The notes: a model not told the origin generated them from the sequence alone. Positions 31,316 to 42,353 are shown, counted from the first letter of the stretch. The stretch: DNA of 64,000 bases from Psychrobacter sp. JCM 18901 (GCF_000586435.1 NZ_BAWH01000003.1:1-64000); one strand, 5' to 3'. Program-made: numbers and translations.

Positions 31316-32993
31316 CTAACTCACCTTAGGTAGCCAGTCGTTAATATCAAATATTAGCGATGTAGAATCTTTTAAGTGCTCATAAAATGAATTAGCTTTT
31401 TCCTTTTGAGTGAACTGATAACGTAAATCTTCAGAATCAAGCGTATGCCAATCCTTTGGTTTGATATAATTCGATTTCTTTGTACGATTAATCGTTTGAG
31501 AGTCATCTTTTAAATTGCTGTTTCCAACTTTAACCTCTTTCGACCATTCTAAAATAATAGACATCAACTCGGGCATAGAGGCTTCAGGTAGCTCAGAAAC
31601 TGCCTTTTTAACTGTAGGAACTAGTACAGGGGAGTCTTTCCCCATATCGACTAACATACGATGTAATCTAATGCTTAGTTCGCACCCCTGATATTCTGAT
31701 ACCTCATCGAACTCAGACTTCTTTTGATGTAGCTTACTTTGAAGCTGCAATAGCTTTTTATCAATGTCGGGTACTACTAGATCTGAAAACTCGGCAATTT
31801 TATCTGCTCTACCAGATTGCAAGGCTTCTATCATAGGATGTATAGGTCTTAGATCTTCATCATAAGTGGTCTGCAGTAGTTTAACCGTAATACGCTCTAT
31901 CCCTGAATCTATGGCTCTGAGTTGAGCTAGTACAAAAAGCTTAACTACGATATCTAAAATACCTTGTGACAGATCATACCAACGACTTCTTACATCATCA
32001 GATAAGATAATATCTGCTTTTTTTCAACCATTGATACTTCCACAAATTATCCGTAAACCTGTTCCATTCAGATTTATATATTTTGCCATCTGCTAAAACT
32101 ATATTTGGTTCTTGTGCCATCTGCTCCCAAAAAACCGAGCCAAAACCTGCTCCACGTCGAGCTGATCTGAGGTCTCCTTCAAATATAAATCTAGCTTTTG
32201 GTGTTCCAACCATAACGACAGGAAGACCTACCGTATTTACTAGCGTCACAAAAAAAATTCAACATTTTCTCAGCACCGCCAGACTTATTAACACTGAGAT
32301 GTTGTATTTCGTCTATTACTAACAGTCCGATAGCATGATGATTAGATATCTGACGCATCAAATTCAATAAAGTTTCAATACTGTGTCGTTTTAGCGCATA
32401 CTTTTTTTCATAATTAGAATCTAAAGCTTGGTCAATTGCTCTAAAAAAAAGTGAAGGCATAGGCTTTTAAGTGAGCCATCGTGTGGACAATCTACTCTTA
32501 AGTAAACAATTTGGGTGAAGTTTAATTCTGAATGATAAATAACTTGAGGATAAGTTGATAGAATTTTATTAAGAGTGGTCGTTTTGCCACTACCTGAGCA
32601 ACCTATAAATGCTAAGCTACGAGCTGTAGAGGTTACAGTAGGAAACCTAACCATATCGTTCTTACCAGACATTAAACGCTCATAGCCATTTTGAAGATGA
32701 GTATTTAAAGAGCCGTCTTTAGGATTACGTCCAACATACCCTTCACGAATCATTATTGATAACTTCTTCTCAAGATCAATATGACGGTTGATAGGCTGAA
32801 AAAACAGACCCATCATTTGAGATATCAAATGTGCTCGAATAGAAGAGGAAGCCTGACAGTCAGAATGATTGAGCTTTATACTACCTTTGAGTTTTTTGAC
32901 CACTTGCTCTGGCTCTAAAATGCCAGGCAGTGCCTCAATGAAGGGATTCCCTTTGTAAGAACCAAAGCTTTCTTTATAAACTGCATTAATCAT
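31316..32993 (-). CDS. tnsC: Tn7-like transposition regulator TnsC (AAA+ ATPase)
   Basis: It is an ATP-dependent matchmaker between the TnsD- or TnsE-bound target and the TnsAB transposase, and the source of target immunity. Walker [17 protein letters not shown]. Walker [13 protein letters not shown]. Sensor region: [20 protein letters not shown], then [10 protein letters not shown]. About 559 residues, against 555 in Tn7. The start ATG at 32993 has GGAG at good spacing, 23 bp after the tnsB stop. Breaks: 32018-32024 (7 to 6), 32250-32257 (8 to 7), and an A8 at 32443-32450 that needs 6 or 9. Confidence 0.9.
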
Positions 32994-33015
32994 TACTGTC
33001 TCCAACATTCTGTAA

Positions 33016-35124
33016 TCAGTCATCTTCAGATAAAATATCATGATAAACTGGGAACTTAAGCGCTAGCTCTTCATCATCAAGTTCAGTTTGATTTTCCATG
33101 CTTTTTTTGGTTGTAGGTAGTTGAATTAACTCACCTTTTTTTAAACTTACTTCTCTGCCTGTCCTGTCTCTCCTCATCTTTAGCTAACCTTTTGTTATCA
33201 TTAATATTAGCTAACTGAGCTGACTTGCTTTTAAATGCTGTTGGTTTAGCCTTAATAGCTTCTTTTATGATTTTTTCATTTTCTCGTTCAAGGGTTTCTA
33301 ATGCGAAACTACTTTTAAGCTCCTGATTAGCAGCTGTTTTTTTCTGCTCTTCTTGTATTTGCCACACTTCCCAAAAACTACAGCCCTTAAACTCTCTTGA
33401 TCTATCAGATAAATGGGCTTTCCAATAATTAAGGCTATCTTGTTCATAAAAGATAAAAATTGTATTCGCATCTAGAGGATCGTAAGCAACTTTAATCGAC
33501 TTAGGTCTATTGATTGTGTTTTTCCGATGAAGCCAGCCTTTTTCTCTTATTTCAGCACAAATATAGTAATTACCAAAAAGCTTGATACCTAAATCTGAAA
33601 TGGTGGCTTTTTTTCGAGGTAATAGCGCTATGTATAAAGCATCCGCTGAGACAGTGCGAAGCCTACCTGTTCGATGTTGTAGCCCCCAGTTCCACAGTTC
33701 AATAGGAACTAAAGGTAAGTCAGACGGCATATCACTATCTCTATCATAGTGACTTAATTGATGAGCATTGTTATGCATCAAAATTGAATTAATAATAATT
33801 TTTTTAAAATCTGAAATTGTCAAAGCAGCATCTAGTCGATAGTCTTTGCCACCTTTTTTTCTTCTCTTTAACCCCTGTGACTACTCCTGGTGCAAATGGT
33901 TTGAACTTTGCCTGCATGGTTTTAAAGTAACGCTCCACAATAGGTTTTAAGTCGCCACGATAAGGAGGGGTATTCTCTATTCGAACTGAAAAGCTTTTTT
34001 TCCAAGGTCTCAATTTGATGACCTAGTAACTCTCCACGATCTGCGAGAATTGCATCTGGCAAGCCTATGCATGGCCAATCATCAGCTGTGATATTAATAC
34101 CGTAATTTTTACAGTAACTTTGTTTATCTGCTACTGCCATCTCTAAGGCTTGAACACTCGTGGCATAGGAAGGGTTTTCAAATCCAATATAAAAACCTGC
34201 TACCATGCGGCTAAACACATCTGTAACGAAGTAAATAACTGGACGACCTACAATACTCTGTCTATCTGAATCAGATACTAGATAAATATCTGCAATAGTA
34301 GCGTCGATCTCATACCGTGAACCAGGACCAAGAACTTGAGTGTTAACAGTCGAACTTAACTGTCTCACATCTTTGTTATAACTGATTTTATTATATCTGG
34401 CTTTAAGTTTTTGAACTGAAGTAAAGTTCTTGTCATAAAAGTATTTAAACTGCCAGATACTAGGAAAGTCTTCTTCTTTAACATCTGGATTTAAAGAGCG
34501 ATACATTGTTTTAAACTTTCGATAAGCATAGACGACTGTATGTTTGCTATCGTTTAATAAGTACTTATTTATAGTAATTGAGAATAGCCTTTCTACATCT
34601 TCATTAATAACGGCAGTAACCCCTTTCTTATAAAGCCTAGGCCTACCTAGCTCTTTATCTTTAGCAATACGCTTTTTTCCTTTCGCTCCAGAGTTCTTAT
34701 AGTTCGGAAGTAGAGCATTAGGTACTTGGCCTTTTTGCCAATATCTACGAAGTAACCGATATAGCGTTTGCTTTGTACTTCTTTTAGAGTCAATAATCTC
34801 ATTAATGAACTTTGCACGTTCCTCTGGAAGGTAATATAAAGGATGGCTTACAATAGGCTTAATAAGCTCATAATTCTCATCTCGTTTTAACTGAGCTTTA
34901 CTGCCATCTTTTGGAGTTTGTAAAAGTAAACTCTGATGAGGGTCGTCAGTGATATAGCACACACCCTCTTCAATCAGATTTACTAGATCCTCAATCAGTA
35001 CAAGTTCAGGCAATGCAGATGTGCGATCAATCTCAATCCAAACAACTTGCTCTGATAAAAGGCTTAATATTCTATACGTTGAACCTTGATTACTATAAAC
35101 ATCATTGATTCGCAACATATCCAA
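33016..35124 (-). CDS. tnsB: Tn7-like transposase TnsB (DDE/retroviral integrase superfamily)
   Basis: It binds the 20-bp end repeats and makes the 3' cuts and strand joins. It has N-terminal DNA-binding HTH regions, then an rve-type catalytic core: YEIDATIADIYLV (first Asp), LPDAILADRGELLG (second Asp) and SFSVRIENTPPYRGDLKPIVE (Glu). The C-terminal tail is basic. About 703 residues, against 702 in Tn7. Corrections from 7 to 6 are needed at 33136-33142, 33854-33860 and 33995-34001. The run at 33102-33108 must stay at 7. The last residues then read ...YHDILSEDD. The start overlaps the tnsA stop region. Confidence 0.92.
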
Positions 35125-35918
35125 GCTCCTCAGTCATCAAGTCCCAATAATGACGATTACTTATTTGAATATCGCTACACTTTAGCTTTCTGAAGTCTAT
35201 GCGAAGGTCGAATGTGAAGAACCTCAGCCCTAGTAGTGTTCTCAACTCATTAAGCGAACTGCCTACCTCACTGAAATATGCAGTATCAATATCTTTGCAC
35301 ACAGCGATAATGCTTTTTTTCAGGATATTTGGTAAATTCCTTAGCGTAAAAATTTAGACTGTCTTGAGTATCAATTGACCTATTTGGAGTAGTTTCTGGA
35401 TATAGCCATTTAATGTTATTTTGAACGGCTATAGGTATGTCTTTTTCAGTGATTATCTGCCACGAAATATATTTAGAGTGCCAGTATCGACGCTCTATCT
35501 CTAGTTTCTCTAGAGTTCTGGGCATCATTAGATCTTTTGAATATTTTGCCTGCAAAACGAATTGACTAAGCTTTTTATTAGAGCTCACAACATAAAAGTC
35601 TGATGTCATAACATGAGTCTTGCCTCTAATAGCAGGATGCTTTACTTGCATATCCTCTGCAATCTTAAGAGTATCAACAAATTTAAGAGGAAATTGCTCG
35701 CGGATATCTATAACTTCAGTACTCCATTCAAGAAATAGAAATGTTGCTAGCTCTAAATCAGACATTAAATGATGAGTACGTCTTGTTTTGTGACCGAAAA
35801 CCCTATGGGAGCGACCTGACGACGATATATCAGATATTTTTATCCAAGGTTTGTAATCGGCAAACTCCCCCTGACCTCTACCTTCTTTAAGCCACTTCTC
35901 TTGTTTTTTTGAAAGCAT
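35102..35918 (-). CDS. tnsA: Tn7-like endonuclease TnsA
   Basis: It cuts the 5' strands at the transposon ends, so TnsA plus TnsB give cut-and-paste excision. It is a restriction-enzyme-like fold. Candidate catalytic residues, by position relative to Tn7 TnsA, are Glu in SDLELATFLFLEWS, Asp in VMTSDFYVV and Lys in VLQAKYSKDL. About 272 residues once the T7 run at 35314-35320 is corrected to six (TKYPEKSIIAVCKDID); Tn7 TnsA has 273. It is the gene nearest the glmS-proximal end, as in Tn7. Its ATG directly follows the T-run of a terminator hairpin, which is unusual. Confidence 0.9.
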
Positions 35919-35958
35919 AAAAAAACCCCTGCTAAAGTTATATAAACTTTAGCAGGGG
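35919..35958 (-). terminator. Terminator carried at the right end of the transposon
   Basis: A perfect 14-bp stem (5' arm CCCCTGCTAAAGTT) with loop TATAT and a T7 run lies 84 bp inside the right end. Its outer stem CCCCTGCTA/TAGCAGGGG is identical to that of the displaced native glmS terminator at 17511-17546. It would end glmS transcripts after insertion. Confidence 0.8.
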
Positions 35959-35974
35959 GTAATAGCGGAGTCAA
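35919..35974 (-). promoter_or_regulatory. tnsA promoter overlapping a terminator hairpin and Shine-Dalgarno
   Basis: On the minus strand: -35 TTGACT (35969-35974), 17-bp spacer, and -10 TAAAGT (35946-35951), which lies inside the first arm of the hairpin. The hairpin arms are 35945-35958 and 35926-35939 (14 bp, core CCCCTGCTA/TAGCAGGGG), followed by T7 and at once the tnsA ATG. The likely start of transcription is near 35939, so its transcript would carry only the second arm, leaving AGGGG free as ribosome-binding site seven bases before ATG. The -35 lies beside a TnsB site, which suggests autorepression. Confidence 0.6.
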
Positions 35975-35975
35975 C

Positions 35976-36035
35976 AGTATGATACTTTATTACTCAGTAT
36001 GAATCTTTATTACTTAGTATGATACTTTATTACTC
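35976..36035 (-). repeat. Right-end TnsB-binding repeats (three, abutting)
   Basis: Three head-to-tail 20-bp units lie at 35976-35995, 35996-36015 and 36016-36035. Units 1 and 3 are identical (minus strand GAGTAATAAAGTATCATACT) and unit 2 differs at a few positions. With the terminal TGTACGC they form the compact right end. Confidence 0.92.
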
Positions 36036-36042
36036 GCGTACA

Positions 36043-36047
36043 TCAGA
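36043..36047. repeat. Target site duplication, right copy (TCAGA)
   Basis: TCAGA is adjacent to the transposon right end and identical to 17563-17567. It starts 21-25 bp beyond the glmS stop codon. Confidence 0.92.
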
Positions 36048-36067
36048 TTAGCGTAGAGTAACTTTCC

Positions 36068-37911
36068 TTATTCTACCGTGACTGATTTTGCCAAATTGCG
36101 CGGTTGATCGACGTCTGTGCCACGCATTACTGCTACATGGTATGACAACAGCTGCACAGGCACGCTGTAGACGATAGGGGCAAGCGTCTCGCAAACATCG
36201 GGTACATACACTAAGTGCAATCTATCTTCCGCGACCATTTGACTGGCTTCGCTAGCAAATACAAATAGCTCACCATGACGCGCATGCACTTCTTGCATGT
36301 TGGCTTTTAATTTATCAAACATACTGTCTTTAGGCGCTAGTACGACGATGGGCATGTCTTTATCGACCAATGCTAACGGACCGTGCTTGAGTTCACCTGC
36401 TGCATAACCTTCTGCATGAATGTAAGAAATTTCTTTTAGCTTTAACGCGCCTTCTAGCGCAATCGGGAACTGTAGCCCTCGACCTAAAAATAGACAGCTT
36501 TTCTTATCTTCAAAGCTTTCACTCATGGTCTTGATAGGAGCATCAAGGTTTAAGCTGGCGTAGAGTTGTCCTGGCAATTGATGTAACTCACTTAATAACG
36601 TATTTAAGTGTTCGTCAGTCATGCATTTCTGCGTGACACCAACTTTTAATATCAACAATATCAATGCCACAAGCTGAGTGGTAAATGCTTTGGTAGAGGC
36701 GACGCCAATCTCAGGTCCTGCTAACGTCGGCAAGAAAATATCTGTTTCGCGTACCAGCGATGAGGTCGGTACATTACATAATGCCAAGCTGACTAAGCCT
36801 GCTGGTCTTTGCTTCTGGATATCACGTAACGCTGATAAGGTGTCAGCCGTTTCACCAGATTGAGAAATACAGATGACCAAAGTATTATCGACGACGACAG
36901 GATTGCGATAGCGGAATTCGCTGGCAACCTCGACCGAGCAAGGTATACGGATAAGGCTCTCAAACCAGTATTTTGCGACCATACCGGCATGATAACTGGT
37001 ACCACAAGCAATCACTTGTACATGACGAATACCTGACAACAGTGTCTCATGACGCTGTAAAAAATCGTTGCGTAGTTTAGTCGTTTCACCATTGTCCAAA
37101 GCCATCTCTATCGTACGAGCGACGGCATCTGGCTGCTCGTAAATTTCTTTGAGCATATAATGTTTGAACTCGCCTTTATCGGCATTATGCTGGGTGGCAT
37201 CAATTTCATGTATCTGACGTTGGACTTCAACACCATCTGCATAAACTTGAATGCTATTACGAGTTAATTTGGCGATATCACCTTCTTCTAAGTACATAAA
37301 GCGGTTAGTCACTGGCAGCAAAGCCAACTGATCTGATGCGATAAAGTTCTCACCGATACCGACACCAATAACCAAAGGTGAACCTAGACGTACAGTAATG
37401 AGCTCATCAGGCAGTCTACGTGTACGATACCCAATGCAAAAGCACCATGCAGTAACGGAATGATGGTGCGTACTGCTTCTAACAAGTCAGGCGTTTTTTT
37501 GTAGATATCATGGATTAGATGCGCCACAACTTCAGTATCTGTCTGTGAAGTAAACACATAGCCCTTGGCTATTAGCTCTTCTTTCAGCTCAGCGTAGTTT
37601 TCGACGATACCGTTATGAACGACCGCAATTTTGCCTGACACGTGTGGATGCGCATTACGCTGTGCTGGCTCGCCATGGGTTGCCCAGCGTGTATGAGCAA
37701 TACCGATATGACCATCAAAAAACTCTGGGTTGATAGCAACGGCATTAACCAGTGCCTGTACTTTACCCACTTGGCGCTCACGGTGTAGTTCACCATCACG
37801 AATAACCGTCAGGCCAGCTGAGTCATAGCCGCGATACTCTAAACGCTTTAGACCTTCAAGTAAGATATTAGCGATATTTCGCTCAGCAACGGCGCCTACA
37901 ATTCCACACAT
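36068..37911 (-). CDS. glmS: Glutamine--fructose-6-phosphate aminotransferase
   Basis: It makes glucosamine-6-phosphate for peptidoglycan and LPS. The N-terminal glutaminase domain begins with the catalytic Cys (MCGIVGAV) and has RGYDSAGL. Two SIS isomerase domains follow ([37 protein letters not shown]), with the C-terminus NLAKSVTVE. The frame breaks near 37409, where one missing G/C (TGCCCTGAT read as TGCCTGAT) should give [19 protein letters not shown]. The A7 run encoding YKKTPD is genuine. The 3' end is the attTn7 recognition site used by the adjacent element. Confidence 0.95.
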
Positions 37912-38093
37912 GGCTATTCCTTAGATTCAAGTTTTAGTAGTTCAATATATAATGGTGCAAGATCAAATAATTTGGTTGGTCATTAATGATGAGTCATCAA
38001 CAGATAAATATAATGAAGCAGCACCACAAAGGTTGCCGTACTGCTTAGGTTTGTTCAACAATGACTGAGGTTGGCTAAACCACCAATGAGCAA

Positions 38094-39471
38094 TTATTTT
38101 TTAGTTGGTCTTTGAAAGTCGTTTTTTTGTACTTGACGCGCACGACCAAATGCCAACGCACTACTATTAACGTCTTTGGTAATCACAGAACCAGCGGCAA
38201 CGGTAGCTGTATCGCCAATCGTCACTGGTGCGACTAAGCTAGCATTGGAGCCGATAAAGGCGTTGTCTTCAATGATGGTTTGCGATTTATTGGCACCGTC
38301 ATAATTACAGGTAATGACACCAGCACCAATATTAACGCCTGTACCGACAGTTGCATCACCGACATAGCTTAAGTGATTTACTTTACTGCCTTGACCAATA
38401 GTCGATTTTTTTAATTTCGACAAAATTACCAACTTTGCTGTTATCAGATAGTACGGTATCAGGACGCAAGTGCGCAAAAGGCCCGATATCAACACCAGCA
38501 CCGATATCAGCGCGATCGATCACGCAATATGGTTTGATATAGCAAGCATTACCAATCTTGGCATTTTTGATAACACAGCCCGCTTCGATATAGACGTTGT
38601 CACCTAAGGTACAGTCACCTTCAAATACCACATTAACGTCAATAAACACATCTTGACCAGCGGTTAACGTACCACGAATATCGACACGAGTAGGGTCGGC
38701 AAACTGTACGCCAGCTTCTTGTAAGTCAGCAACTAACTTACGCTGCCAAGTGCGCTCTAGACTAGCAAGTTGTTGGCGGTTATTAACCCCTTCAATCTCA
38801 AACGTATGCTCAGGCTCAATCGCCGCGATAGTAATACCATCGGCAACTGCCATTTTGACGATATCCGTCAGATAATATTCTTGCTGTGCATTGTCGTTAG
38901 AGAGCTCAGGCAAATATTTGTGCAGTAGCGCATTGTCGACACAGTAAATACCGCTATTAATTTCTCTAATACTTTGCTCTTCAGCATCGGCATCTTTTTG
39001 TTCAACGATAGCTTCAATATTACCGGCTTGGTCGCGTTTAATACGACCCAATCCAAATGGATTATCGACAGTCAACGTCAGCATCGACATACCATCAGTA
39101 TTGGCAGTTTTTAATGCCGTTAGCGTCTCACAGCTTACCAATGGTACATCACCGTAAAGAATGAGACTTTGTCCTGATTTGGGTAAATCAGACAGTGTCA
39201 CCTTGACCGCATGGCCAGTTCCCAATTGCTCAGTTTGAGCAACCCAAGTAATCGGTGCTTGTGTATATTGATTGGTAATTTCTGACTTTACTTGATCACC
39301 ACCAAAGCCATGAACAATGATGGTTTCATCAACAGTTAACTGATGACAAGTATCTAGCACATGACCTAATAAAGACTTCCCAGCCAATGTCTGCAATACC
39401 TTTGGCTTTGCCGATTGCATACGTGTGCCTTTACCGGCAGCTAAAATAATTACAGAAAGAGGAGATGTCAT
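38094..39471 (-). CDS. glmU: Bifunctional UDP-GlcNAc pyrophosphorylase / glucosamine-1-phosphate acetyltransferase
   Basis: It converts GlcN-1-P to UDP-GlcNAc in two steps. The N-terminal nucleotidyltransferase has [18 protein letters not shown]. The C-terminal left-handed beta-helix acetyltransferase has hexapeptide repeats ([40 protein letters not shown]). A T7 run at 38406-38412 splits it; with six it reads [20 protein letters not shown]. About 459 residues, normal for GlmU. Upstream of glmS on the same strand, it forms the usual glmU-glmS pair. Confidence 0.94.
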
Positions 39472-39640
39472 AATAGGCTCGCAAATGTAACAAAATATAA
39501 TATTGGATTATAGCGCAAATGTTCATTTATAAAAATGCTGTGATGTGCAGGCTTTGTAATTTGAATACCAATAATTTAAGTAAGTAAAATCAAATATATA
39601 AGACAGCTAAAACTGTAGTAAATATTTCTGTGCGCTAATA

Positions 39641-40246
39641 TCAAAAAGACATGAACATCATCACAATGATGTAAATAACCAACCAAATGACCGCTGCCAT
39701 GATGCCTGCAATAATATCATCTAACATTACCCCAAGACCGCCAGCAACTTTTTTTGTCTGCCCAGCCAATCGGTGGCGGCTTTAAGATATCAAATACGCG
39801 AAATAGGATAAAGGCGGTCGGTAGCCAGCCCCAAAACAGAGGCATCATCATTAACGACAATGTGTTTTCAGGCTTAGGAAATAAATAAGACAAAATGTAA
39901 GATAACGGTAATAAGGTAATCCACATGCCTGCCCATTCATCCCACACAATATGTGGATCATCGTGCACCTGCATTAATTCAGAAGTACGCCCACAGATCC
40001 AGATACCAACCAAACAAGATAAAATAGTCAGCAGTAAAAAAGGAATAAAACCTAGACTCATGAGGGCACGCCCACAATCAGCCCACCAACGGTACCCCAA
40101 GTACCAGGTGCACGGCGTGGTAAACCACTACCTAAACCTAGCCCAAACCAATAGACTGCACGGTCAAGCATACTGGCACCGACCGGTAGCGGTGGGCAGT
40201 CATTTGCTTTACGGATGTCAGGCTTAGATAAGTCGTGATCAGTCAT
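39641..40246 (-). CDS. pgpA: Phosphatidylglycerophosphatase A
   Basis: It dephosphorylates phosphatidylglycerophosphate in the inner membrane. Family motifs are visible: RRAPGTWGTVGG near the N-terminus and, after repair, GGLGVMLDDIIAGIMAAV at the C-terminus, with hydrophobic helices between. There are two breaks: one missing G near 40072 (GIVG-RALMSLG) and a T7 at 39749-39755 that should be six (WADKKVAGGLG). The corrected protein is about 201 residues. It starts immediately downstream of thiL. Confidence 0.88.
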
Positions 40247-40249
40247 GGA

Positions 40250-41280
40250 TTAGCCTGTAAAGTGTTGGTAACCAGTAAGATTGGGCCACGTTAAAAACGG
40301 TGCGGGCTGAGTTGGCGTCACTGGCTGATTTTGATAAAACAGTTCAAGACGTGAGTTATCAGGAGACTTGGTATCTATCGCTATAGGATCTGATAGTGCA
40401 ATTACCTCGCCGATACAGGTGACAGGTGTGTTACCTACAGGCGGTTTGATATGCGCAGGCAAAGTAAATGCCAATTCATAATCATCGCCGCCCGCTAGCT
40501 GACCTAACAAGCGATCAGACAAATCGACAGTAGATAATGACTCGCTACTCGGTAGCTTATCTAAATGGATGCGCATGCCGACAGAGCTTTGCTGACAGAT
40601 ATGACCAAGATCTTGATAAAGACCGTCGGAGATATCTATCATCGCTGTTGCACCCATCTTTGCCAATGCTGCACCTAGTGCAATACGCGGCGTTGCATAT
40701 GTAGACGATGAGCTAACTCGATACCTTGTGCGCTGTCAGGATGCTGTAAAGCGAAAGCGGCATCACCAAGGCTGCCTGATACATAAACCTTATCACCGAC
40801 CCGTGCACCCGAGCGATAAACAGCTGGTGTACCTGCGGCAAGCAATCCTTGCGCACTGACACTCAGCACTAGGCGTTCGCTACGGGTAGTATCACCGCCA
40901 ATCAGCGTCACGCCAAACAGCTGGCAGGCATGAAACAATCCTTTGGCAAATGTCGTGAGCCATTCGTGATTTGCTAGACGCTCAGGCAATGCCAACGCTA
41001 GCAAAATACTATGCGGCGTCGCACCCATCGCTGCAATGTCTGAGACATTAACGGCCACGGCTTTATAGCCAATGGCAAATGCTAGTTCATCAACTTTTTG
41101 CCAGTCAGCATGAAAGTGACGACCTTGAACCAGTGTATCAATACAGCTAACCAAGCGTGAGCCTGCTGGCAATGCCATCACAGCCGCGTCGTCACCGATA
41201 CCTTTTTCGATACCAGTTGATGGTGCATGCGTGGCCTGCATCTGTGAGAATATACGCTCAATCAGCTCAAACTCGTTCAT
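40250..41280 (-). CDS. thiL: Thiamine-monophosphate kinase
   Basis: It phosphorylates thiamine monophosphate to the active cofactor. It has the AIR-synthase-like fold: GIGDDAAVM, TDTLV-like SCIDTLVQGRHF, NVSDIAAMGATP, IGGDTTRS, and MIDISDGLYQDLGHI with GGDDYELAFTLP. One missing C near 40698 splits it (HMPTPRIALGAALAKMG when restored). About 344 residues, slightly longer than usual. It lies in the order nusB-thiL-pgpA on the minus strand, a common gammaproteobacterial operon. Confidence 0.92.
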
Positions 41281-41294
41281 GGCTAGTCTTAGTC

Positions 41295-42137
41295 TTAATC
41301 TTTAGTATCGTTAGCGTTTTTCTTGCTCGCCTTAAAGTCACTGATATTTGCACTGGCTTTACTGGCACTACTGCGTTTAACGTTAGCTTTGTTAGCACTG
41401 ATACGCGGCTTATTTGATGCAGTCGGCTCATCGACGATAGCGCTTTCAGTTTCAGCAGCAGTTTCGATATTATCGGCTGGATTTGCTTCAGACTGTTTAG
41501 CCGCCGCTTTTTGTGACGTACGTAGATTGGCATTGGTATCTGCTTGCACCTCTAAAGCGCGCAGCTCACCAGCCATTTTATCCAGTACCGCATTAATCAA
41601 TTTGTGAGCATCAGTCGCCCCAAAGTGATTATTTAGCTTCATCGCTTCATCAAGCACGACTTTATAAGGAATCTCTACACGGTTCTGCAGCTCATACGCG
41701 CCAATCAATAAGATAGCGTGCTCAACCGTATCTAGCTTATCAACCTCACGATCGAGATGCTGACTGATAAGCGCATCGAGTGCTTCAATCTGCTCTGGGA
41801 TGTCGCGCATCATTTCATGATAATAACCGATATGGACGGTATGCATGGCATTGGTTGCACGCGTGCGAGCAGCAATATCATGCGGAGCATTGGCTTTCCA
41901 ACCAAGCTTACCATCTACATCAAAGCGGCGATCAGTGACGAGCCATTCGTATAGGCCTTGCATCGCAAAGCGACGTGCCTTACGGATAGCAGTGTGACTG
42001 GTCTTGTAAGAAGACTCACTCATATCGAATGTTTGATCACCCGCACTACTGCTCGCTATACGGGTAGCTTCAGCTTGTCCATCGTTGGCTTGTGCGGTTT
42101 TCGCAGCGCTAATAGCGCGCTTGAGTTGGTCAGTCAT
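41295..42137 (-). CDS. nusB: Transcription antitermination factor NusB, extended
   Basis: It binds boxA RNA with S10 (NusE) for rRNA antitermination. The core ([16 protein letters not shown] ... [46 protein letters not shown]) matches NusB. The protein has about 280 residues against roughly 140 in E. coli: a 45-residue N-terminal extension and a tail of about 90 residues rich in Ala, Ser, Lys and Asn. The frame is intact, so the extensions are real sequence. It is upstream of thiL and pgpA. Confidence 0.9.
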   Translation of the reverse strand: MTDQLKRAISAAKTAQANDGQAEATRIASSSAGDQTFDMSESSYKTSHTAIRKARRFAMQGLYEWLVTDRRFDVDGKLGWKANAPHDIAARTRATNAMHTVHIGYYHEMMRDIPEQIEALDALISQHLDREVDKLDTVEHAILLIGAYELQNRVEIPYKVVLDEAMKLNNHFGATDAHKLINAVLDKMAGELRALEVQADTNANLRTSQKAAAKQSEANPADNIETAAETESAIVDEPTASNKPRISANKANVKRSSASKASANISDFKASKKNANDTKD

Positions 42138-42353
42138 AGGGGGTCTGTACCTAAATTTTTGAGATGATACCCAGTCAAAATATAAATTAACAAAGTAGCT
42201 TTTTAGCTATGCTTATTCAAAATTTTAAAGGGTATAGAAATACGGCGAAAATTCAAAAAGTAGCCAATTGTTTCGATAGCTGGCTAGTGCTATAAGGTGC
42301 TGTTATTACTAGATAGCAGCACCAGTTAAACTAATAAATTTGAGCTTTAAAGC

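Larger units (their letters stand above)
17568..36042 (-). mobile_element. Complete Tn7-like transposon in attTn7 (18,475 bp)
   Basis: The termini match each other: left TGTAAGCAAGTAATAAAG and, on the minus strand, right TGTACGCGAGTAATAAAG. A 5-bp TCAGA duplication flanks it, and it sits 25 bp past the glmS stop, the classic Tn7 position. The right end, nearest glmS, carries tnsA first, as in Tn7. Genes tnsA-B-C-D-E are all present on the minus strand at 28198-35918. The remainder (17716-28197) is cargo: two defence-like gene clusters and a res remnant. Given the intact ends and full gene set, it may be functional if the frameshifts are sequencing errors. Confidence 0.95.

Noticed and set aside
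33102..33108. T7 run near the end of tnsB as another over-call
   Set aside because: With six, tnsB meets a stop after a garbled tail. With seven it ends naturally (YHDILSEDD) just before tnsC, giving the expected length. This run is probably correct.
35976..36035. Tandem 20-bp repeats resembling a short CRISPR array
   Set aside because: There are no spacers: the units abut, and the same repeat occurs at the other transposon end. They are TnsB-binding sites. No cas gene or CRISPR array was seen anywhere, so this is not a CRISPR-associated transposon.
36068..37911. glmS counted as a pseudogene inactivated by the transposon
   Set aside because: The insertion is 25 bp beyond the stop codon and leaves glmS whole. 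The internal frame break is one missing G/C and matches the error pattern seen in other essential genes.
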